Assembly (NCBI RefSeq): GCF_003478035.1
Contig: NZ_QUEP01000008.1
Coordinates: forward strand, 1-64,000
Source: Clostridium sp. OF03-18AA
Lineage (GTDB): Bacteria > Bacillota > Clostridia > Lachnospirales > Lachnospiraceae
Reading direction: 5' to 3'
DNA: 64,000 nt
The first letter of the stretch is position 1, and each line of letters starts with the position of its first letter. Made by a program: the position numbers and the translations under genes. Positions 60,901-64,000 of the stretch are shown one piece after another. The notes beneath the pieces were generated by a model. The model saw only the letters and a program-made list of their open reading frames with translations, did not search any database and was not told the origin of the DNA.

Positions 60901-62609
60901 TCTACCACCAGTTCATCCACTACGACGGGGAGGACCTCGACAGGCTCGCTTATGTGAAGAACGGAACCCTGTTCGGATTGGAGACGGATCCGGAGCTTGT
61001 CTACGGGGCAGTGCTCGCAGATACATATCAGGACAGCCAGTATCTGACAGTTCTCGGAACCGATGGAATGCTTCATGACTTAAATGAGTCGATCCATCTT
61101 CCGGAGAGCTTCACAAACCGCGGGATCGTGGAGCTGGCTGATAATATGAACGACAGCAGCCATGTCGCGATCGGCCGGTTTGAGGACGGAAAGGTATTTG
61201 CCTTCAACTTCCTGACCGGAACGGAGCTTACGCTTGAGGAGGCGGATTCCTGGGAGAACGGCGAGGATCTGACACTTGCGGATTACGCGGGTCAGTATAT
61301 CGAGAGTTACTTAGGAAGCTGGTTCGGAATCAACAATTCCGGATATCAGGCATCCGTGAACCTCATGACGAACTTAAGCAACGGAAAACTTGGAAGTCTT
61401 GACGATATCCTTTCCTACAAGGGAACCGCCTCCGGAGACGGGGATGCGGCTGTTTCTTCCGGAAAGGCAGGAGGAGACGGATCCTCATCCGGTGATCCTG
61501 ACAAGACCGAAAAGAACGGAGAAAACGACAGAACGGCTGACAAGACGGAAACGACAGACGGAAACGGAAGGACCTCCGACAATACGGAGAAAAATACTGT
61601 TTCCGGAACATCGGTGAAGGATCGTGAGGCGGATACTTCTGAAAAGGATGTAAAAGCTTCCGAGAAGCCGGATTCCGAGAAGAAGACGACTGACAAAAAG
61701 GATGGCGGAAAAGAGAAAGCCGCTGTATCTGAGAGCGCGGCTGAGAAGGAGAAATCCGGAAACAGCAGTATCGTGGATAAGATCAGGAGTCTCTTCGGAA
61801 AGGCGAAGGACGATGTGAAAGCCGATGCGGCCGATGCGAAGAGCAAAGATGCATCAGAGAGCACGGATGCAGCGAAGCAATCCGGTGCAGCCGATACTCA
61901 GATGAAGAATGCAGCTCAGAATGCAGAATCCCTGACAGTGCAGAAGGAAGACGCAGAGAAGACTGCAGACGGATCAGACAAAGCACAGAACGCGCTGCCG
62001 GAGAACCGTGCAGATGACGCAGAGACCGGCAATACGGACAATTCCGGTGCAGCAGCTTCCGACTCTGCAGGATCGGAGAATGATTTTGAAGATGCAGCTT
62101 CGAATGCTGCCTCTGAGGATACGACCTCCGGAACATCTGCAGAAGGTTCCGCGGATGAAGCCGGAAAGGCAGCAGACGCGGCAGCTCAGACTGACGGAGA
62201 ACAGGCCGGAGAGTCCGCTGGAAATTCTTCTGAAGCTTCCGGACAACAGGCTTCTGAGGCCTCCTTCGACGGAACATCTGCGGAAGTAGCCGATGGAATG
62301 ACCACCGATCCGACATCCGGCTCTGTGACGGAAAGGAAACTGATCACTGTCTATAATCCGGCAGACGGATCTTACAAGGTCTACACAGCGAAAGATTACC
62401 TGTCTCAAAAGAGCAGTGATCTTACAAGTGTGGACGACAAGGTGAAGGAGATGGCATCTCAGGGACTGATCGCCGATCAGGCACAGTTAAAGAGCAACAA
62501 TTTCGTGAAAGACAAGAAATACGGAATCATGATCTTCGGTGCGTTCTCTGCGATGGGAGTCCTCTTATCCCTTGGTCTTCTGTTCAGAAAGAGAGAGGGG
62601 AGGAAATAA
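51909..62609 (+). CDS. Giant (3566-residue) surface protein with GLUG-like repeats and hydrophobic segments at both ends
   Basis: Order seen: hydrophobic export signal or anchor (about 4-20, possible cleavage after AFA at 35), beta-rich N-domain to about 220, Ser/Gly-rich linker (about 315-415), and fibronectin-III-like domains (from about 422 to 1140). Three blocks of GLUG/M26-adhesin-like repeats start at about 1145, 1600 and 2075, each led by an ADIERTDSS/DDLDFTGKN/AGDIDLSKY-type strand and followed by GGLVGY or GGIVG units, up to about 2650. A further beta region reaches to about 3170, then a 300-residue Ser/Ala/Asp/Lys-rich spacer and a C-terminal helix with tail RKREGRK. No LPXTG is visible. 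It resembles large adhesins, but no protease motif was noticed. The start follows AGGGGGAA. Confidence 0.92.
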   Translation: MKKIIAMAAMLLAVVVFAYTYRLQTLAWLQLPAFAVTEKDITDTLKADGTPEEDKEVLSMRACTEDEALYRRANRYFIGDKKESVDITYPLFAQEGTALYYLNGDLKLITNDFESYEPYEGMLLSNGTAYDIDGQTAEDEEYILSTAGKGLYINTQPMTVTSSGNESRIRLNSIMYLGDSGIHYYSYDDGRLVYGQTKITYGDTVKIGSVSMSYDEFLKQLGLVAEYSSTEQKIQPETEAETNPADRSDREQRRPGSSGEHANGETVANADTSVTPALPVTPGADGNRQVNEEIDESGSTDGNNGSDDSGLYTDSTFAEEGSGDSSGDSDSGSGSGSAGGGSASGGSGSSSGGSGGGGASDSGSGSGSSGSGSSGGGGGSSSSPSGGSGSVDQSGDGDSGADTGDGSSDGGDSDVRPDEFKEPTVILSNINVGVYGMTGKVEITDDQSRLVRVVFRFSVNGTQKSRKNMKKEGTLEVTNLEPGTTYQLSGDIVFRNDEGIKVTKPFMDAIEISTLPMTTLRPMRLTFSERDTFLPYQIGIDRILAEDVATSDERISAIPYISRIEVTAGGEDYNVGGTIVRNIKKGTAGDWLSKEGFSSNKTYDYTIRVMDRFRNEFELTSDSITRGSTHTSKVEPKASLRETGNTVGTQTISVQIQNTDHAAMENCYFYVVNQQGEDVPAFDETGDGINTRYRRAVSTDGKANEFMITNLPSGSSFYMVARADYDLNDKNTENWQRNMQLGRLSVYTAPISLLGNAYVDVDSADITDSSFTIGLSIDTDKTLEGLLTLMERLPVEISSDTKTWKNEEILSRKELEKVPVQAGTASMVIQDHDSTDASVPKVVLTGTAPTENTNAWELLMKGWRAELQFREGEGQDDPFDSMTVYTVSVGAVAAQGGSEYNVGASTNSLQLRTLKQTAGIRHDGVFTLSNFIEIYHFYFDDPDNAVDKGTITVKLYSVSEASLVETRMIKTNTEYESLRFNNLKMDTDYRIEFTAQNYNVYYDSGKNETNYTFPDPNRLYVTTGEGITGSLDLESIVAAGSGWKSSVTVTLNDRKKELKNGTYTLLLKGADGMDVDSSKLKEISRISYDFPYDTAGDQGISEAKSFDCKGFWTYEVDLLISVRGYEDIVLSKVNFTTETGMDTISNWTEFRTKLNANPNGKFAVIADIERTDSSYVSNFAGTVDFQGHTLSFPEGSNYGAVIGTLKSTGVVKNIVFNYRRTVSPTSQISQTGGIVTMNYGTIKNIVMTMSLGRTRPNYSNGFLVYTNYKSGVIENFSIKLEKELHARSYIGIVCSENQGTIRRGVVYGKDVVMESVVYGGDVTVASGKYGAMACTNSATGLIEDTFVINNTVNEYNNSEWTMSRTAGIVGENSGTVRNSFFVGDTYYYTYENGKQSVYKIYDKGGSTVGANNSGARSTDLYHISMSTGAVYQKDLGTATAVQRLWDGVWYEKAFKNPDAFTIDSQLASGYYPRINMSDAMETAQENIALPPAPGADVPEFVSSRVVSQTNKEAEILLYYRSNNQQKITGIGIDGLTTEVLDQYTENGMYVVRVKVSDPKSFTGKYLYTSITYEINTVSHETTTVACGQDGNYIEADFYREIASFEDWLYLDQYPAENFILVDDLDFTGKNLAAMQVGTEKVPFTGKLNGDGHTVKNISGVGSTIFAVVSGAEIKDINFENVELITNDSADNKAKSMQAGIFGKVLNNTTLKNIRASKVTLSDMPANIGGLVSYLEYSTIEDCRMEDVSIRTAAYGNSALSVGGLVGYGKGLTVKNSYASGLDIEAKNGVRANGVGGLVGYVETFGAVSNAYSHGTINTAFGGTGGIVGAGSSDVSEAVSLTDITSSTGDLGGILGIATDNVSVDDVISIGNLSGSGSNINRIYGNIRGVAQCAVTNGAAYSGQIVGTGTSVELLTATYLSAAGEFLTQNFFRNRGRIGNSFDIEGSSGYRIEDGYLPQLKNVSGEILADQTPRELPDENLKVRRAEIYQQSSGVYNVEVYAENGGNGFLLDRIEADGLDFSSSDPKKAVDGLGIQYSDVQPTKFQSVYPAFAVFKKDGVEKRLAIQILVREGTVIARTIRDAEEWYAAMTEAGQNFENFRIAGDIDLSKYVTNGKIPMGLKINSLVGETKSDGGKYTITFGGKEYSTASAAESMINVIAGEMKNLRFADIAINNGTKAGTGFGIVSTNQGKIENCEFEKVKLTGYQASQVGMIGTNTGTITNASLKNIEISVSSTSSYVGGLAGYSTGAISNIMAEGDAVDYTSLDGLPSDTLFTYRIVAPYSEGVGGIVGGTKATLTDASVKGIYVSGYSYNGGIAGRLAQGVPSGNLTVGESGYPVFVSGKNYTGGIGSLFSESTRDSAPITNTKVQYTYVSGGGTTAGILGIGSWWTSIVDATVDHSYIKGTGSYTMGIIQSGARVNRALVKESVITGTSYVAGISNGQSGGIYYSSVVDSTVEGSGNYIGGIMGNTSAQEGISQVAVVGCTVQGTGATSMGVGGIAGRNEGTGTAASFFVVNNTKVKGVTGVGGITGIAIAGRYTYMNCNADVEATGSAAGAFAGILYDYKYDNRGYISYNRAMVKEGIFGGTVKSVEQAGAFVGRLTYSNPERDATGAVVAHGNDYLSSENYNNLVLTSDVTVTGRSSTPTVWGTFYLDTTEYTDTDSTYLRPTRTLDDEGIRTVNGAASKAAVWGGLKLNGTPLWGENGSKIQDYTGSGKPYAELKLNANAKDPTKFDDPAAVAPYQYFVTDANVFGTNAFYTNVLSLNSSYWDYKNLKPGKNDTYTAHFPYVKTGESFYPYPDQTQTNLINYEDGSYGFWGVPIPTGAMTSMLSLRDLTDEQYLWVSASGPASITFELASDVVGVTMTVADGSGEVLSVNTTDRIYTMPYNYSTPLTVTLSAPELGFTQTYDVLATDLVSSVMAWNGDQYYLTGSGIRSASGKQIAGSFLNLRDGKALDLNGDVWDVESGSVVSHCDFSDIQWEEPKAVHTFTYDGKKLSVYHQFIHYDGEDLDRLAYVKNGTLFGLETDPELVYGAVLADTYQDSQYLTVLGTDGMLHDLNESIHLPESFTNRGIVELADNMNDSSHVAIGRFEDGKVFAFNFLTGTELTLEEADSWENGEDLTLADYAGQYIESYLGSWFGINNSGYQASVNLMTNLSNGKLGSLDDILSYKGTASGDGDAAVSSGKAGGDGSSSGDPDKTEKNGENDRTADKTETTDGNGRTSDNTEKNTVSGTSVKDREADTSEKDVKASEKPDSEKKTTDKKDGGKEKAAVSESAAEKEKSGNSSIVDKIRSLFGKAKDDVKADAADAKSKDASESTDAAKQSGAADTQMKNAAQNAESLTVQKEDAEKTADGSDKAQNALPENRADDAETGNTDNSGAAASDSAGSENDFEDAASNAASEDTTSGTSAEGSADEAGKAADAAAQTDGEQAGESAGNSSEASGQQASEASFDGTSAEVADGMTTDPTSGSVTERKLITVYNPADGSYKVYTAKDYLSQKSSDLTSVDDKVKEMASQGLIADQAQLKSNNFVKDKKYGIMIFGAFSAMGVLLSLGLLFRKREGRK

Positions 62610-62615
62610 GATTCC

Positions 62616-63614
62616 ATGAAACAAAAAAAAGGCTGGAAAGTATTCTTTCTGTCGCTCCTCATGTGCCTGACGTTTTCGTCAGGCGCGTGGGCGGCAGAGG
62701 GAGATCCCGTGAAGATCGAGCGGGTGAAACTGAAGCTGGAATCCCAACTGACAAAGACCGGGGAGGTCAAGGTCACAAATATGGGAAAAGGCTACACAGT
62801 TACCGGCTGCGAGGTCATCAACGGTGCGGATGTTGACAACTGGAATTCTTCCTACTGCGCACGTGTCCAGATCGGGCTTGTTGCGGACAGCGGGTATGAG
62901 TTCCGGAAAAAGGGAAGCTCCTATTTCGACCTCAAAGGGTCCGATGTCTATCGCTTTGTATCGAGAGAATACGAGGGGAATGAAGAGGTCTGGCTCTATG
63001 TGGACATGATCCCGATGAATAAAAAGATCGGGGTTCCTCTGGATCCGGACTGGAGTGGTACCGGGACAGCAAAGTGGAGTCAGGCATATAAGGCGGTTTC
63101 CTATCATGTAACCCTTTATGAGAATGGAAAAAAGAGAACGAGTGAGACGGTAAAACGTGGAAATACGATCGATTTTTCCGGTCAGATGAAGGAAGGAAAG
63201 CTCTACACCTTCTTTGTGACAGCAGAAAACAGCGATGGAAAGAAGAGTAAAGCGGTTGCCGGACCCGGGATCGTCTATACCGGAACCAGATTCACATCAC
63301 AGGATGGAAGTACTCCGAAAGATCAGGCATTTTCAGGTGCGTGGATCGAGGAAGACAAAACCGGAAAGTGGCGTTATGTGATGAATGCCAGAGGGACTTC
63401 CTGGTGTCAGGACCAGTGGAAGGAGATCGGCGGAAGCTGGTACCGGTTTGATGCGGACGGTTACATGGTGACCGGCTGGTACCAGTCTCCGGATGGAACC
63501 TGGTATTATCTCGATGAATCCGGTGCGATGGTAACCGGAGAGAGAACGATCGACGGAAAGACGTATCGTTTTGGAAATGGTTCCGACCGGGAAGCCGGAG
63601 TCTGGATCTCCTGA
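62616..63614 (+). CDS. Secreted protein with choline-binding-type cell-wall repeats
   Basis: The 332-residue product has a signal peptide (about 1-28, ending AWA) and an N-terminal beta domain (about 30-130). A fibronectin-like segment follows (about 145-215), then C-terminal aromatic repeats such as GSWYRFDADGYMVTGWY and GTWYYLDESGAMVTGE (about 265-310). These are CW_binding_1 repeats, known to bind choline or other wall polymers. It lies six bases after the 3566-residue gene and closes the operon. It could tether the surface structure to the wall. Confidence 0.88.
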   Translation: MKQKKGWKVFFLSLLMCLTFSSGAWAAEGDPVKIERVKLKLESQLTKTGEVKVTNMGKGYTVTGCEVINGADVDNWNSSYCARVQIGLVADSGYEFRKKGSSYFDLKGSDVYRFVSREYEGNEEVWLYVDMIPMNKKIGVPLDPDWSGTGTAKWSQAYKAVSYHVTLYENGKKRTSETVKRGNTIDFSGQMKEGKLYTFFVTAENSDGKKSKAVAGPGIVYTGTRFTSQDGSTPKDQAFSGAWIEEDKTGKWRYVMNARGTSWCQDQWKEIGGSWYRFDADGYMVTGWYQSPDGTWYYLDESGAMVTGERTIDGKTYRFGNGSDREAGVWIS

Positions 63615-63694
63615 GCATGTGATCCGGGAAGACTCATGACCGGTTTCAGAGCGGCATGAAATTTTTTCACGGATGTGCGGCAGCAGAGAAAATG

Positions 63695-63744
63695 GCGGCT
63701 GGGAAGACATGCTCATATGACATGTCGTCCCAGCCGCTTTTGTT
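63695..63744 (+). terminator. Bidirectional terminator closing the operon
   Basis: GCGGCTGGGAAGACATG (63695-63711) pairs with CATGTCGTCCCAGCCGC (63721-63737) with one mismatch, followed by TTTTGTT. The converging gene on the minus strand ends just beyond. Confidence 0.88.
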
Positions 63745-63750
63745 CACTTG

Positions 63751-64000
63751 TTACCTCAGCCGCCCGGCGAGGCGGCGGATCATTTCGGCTTTCTGACGCT
63801 CCGGCGGGGAGAGGGATTCACACAGGACATCAAAGAGAAGTTCTTTTTCGTCTGCCGAAAAGGAGATGGACTCTTTCTGCAGCTTCTGATTCAGGTTGAG
63901 AAACGCACGCATTCTCTCATTTTCCGGTGTGTTTGCAAGTTCATCCGCAAAGGATGCGAGAAGCGCGATCTTCGCGGCGTCCATGGAGTGAAGTCTCGGG
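63751..64000 (-). CDS. Small helical protein of unknown function, possibly cut by the window edge
   Basis: The readable product (77 residues from an ATG at 63984) is helical, charged and rich in Glu, Leu and Ala (ALLASFADELANTPENERMRAFL), with no membrane segment. The frame stays open to the window end and no clear ribosome binding site precedes the ATG, so the true start may lie outside. No family is recognised. Confidence 0.5.
   Translation of the reverse strand, partial: PRLHSMDAAKIALLASFADELANTPENERMRAFLNLNQKLQKESISFSADEKELLFDVLCESLSPPERQKAEMIRRLAGRLR

Noticed and set aside
51909..62609. IgA1-protease (M26) for the giant protein
   Set aside because: GLUG-like repeats are shared with M26 adhesins, but I saw no HExxH zinc-protease motif in the sequence.

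Overview
The window looks like a chromosomal segment of an anaerobic Gram-positive Clostridia, most likely a Lachnospiraceae-type gut bacterium. The signs are strong AGGAGG-type ribosome binding sites with several TTG starts, a six-gene Rnf complex, a T-box leader on leuS, the ispF-cysS-mrnC-rlmB order, an RpiR-type regulator, lipoprotein signals and absence of any outer-membrane genes. No phage, insertion sequence or CRISPR array was found.

Layout. 1-6.1 kb: the 3' part of a tRNA with a CAT anticodon, a membrane protein of unknown role, a lipid-kinase-like gene, then ispF-cysS-mrnC-rlmB and a tRNA-Thr. 6.2-12.6 kb: a DUF4397-like protein, then a MATE exporter with a structured leader and a heterodimeric ABC exporter. 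12.7-17.9 kb: rnfCDGEAB, the ferredoxin:NAD+ ion pump. 18.2-21.7 kb: carbamate kinase, a family 2 glycosyltransferase and a TSUP permease. 21.8-24.7 kb: T-box and leuS. 24.8-35.9 kb: a peptide-uptake locus with two near-duplicate substrate-binding lipoproteins around an RpiR-family regulator, the permease and ATPase genes dppBCDF, and an S9 peptidase. A 13-bp palindromic motif recurs at the promoters and is a candidate operator.

36.2-63.7 kb is the exceptional part. A same-strand, tightly packed run of twelve genes (37573-63614) combines an F1-type rotary ATPase with giant surface proteins. The ATPase genes keep the classical order c-b-alpha-gamma-beta-epsilon. The a and delta subunits are missing, the c-like subunit has Thr where the ion-binding carboxylate should be, and epsilon is cut down to its beta-sandwich. 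Alpha and beta keep their nucleotide-binding and catalytic residues. Around them are a 2067-residue protein with a proline-free collagen-like stretch, a 651-residue protein with a GGX (polyglycine-II-like) stretch, a small membrane-anchored protein, a 3566-residue protein with hydrophobic segments at both ends, and a protein with choline-binding-type wall repeats. The simplest reading is an ATP-hydrolysing, non-ion-pumping F1-like motor coupled to extracellular fibres or adhesins. This recalls the F1-like ATPases of mycoplasmas that are tied to surface proteins, but with different partners. Function is inferred from sequence only.

A family of interspersed palindromic repeats, with base changes that preserve pairing, occurs at four intergenic sites.
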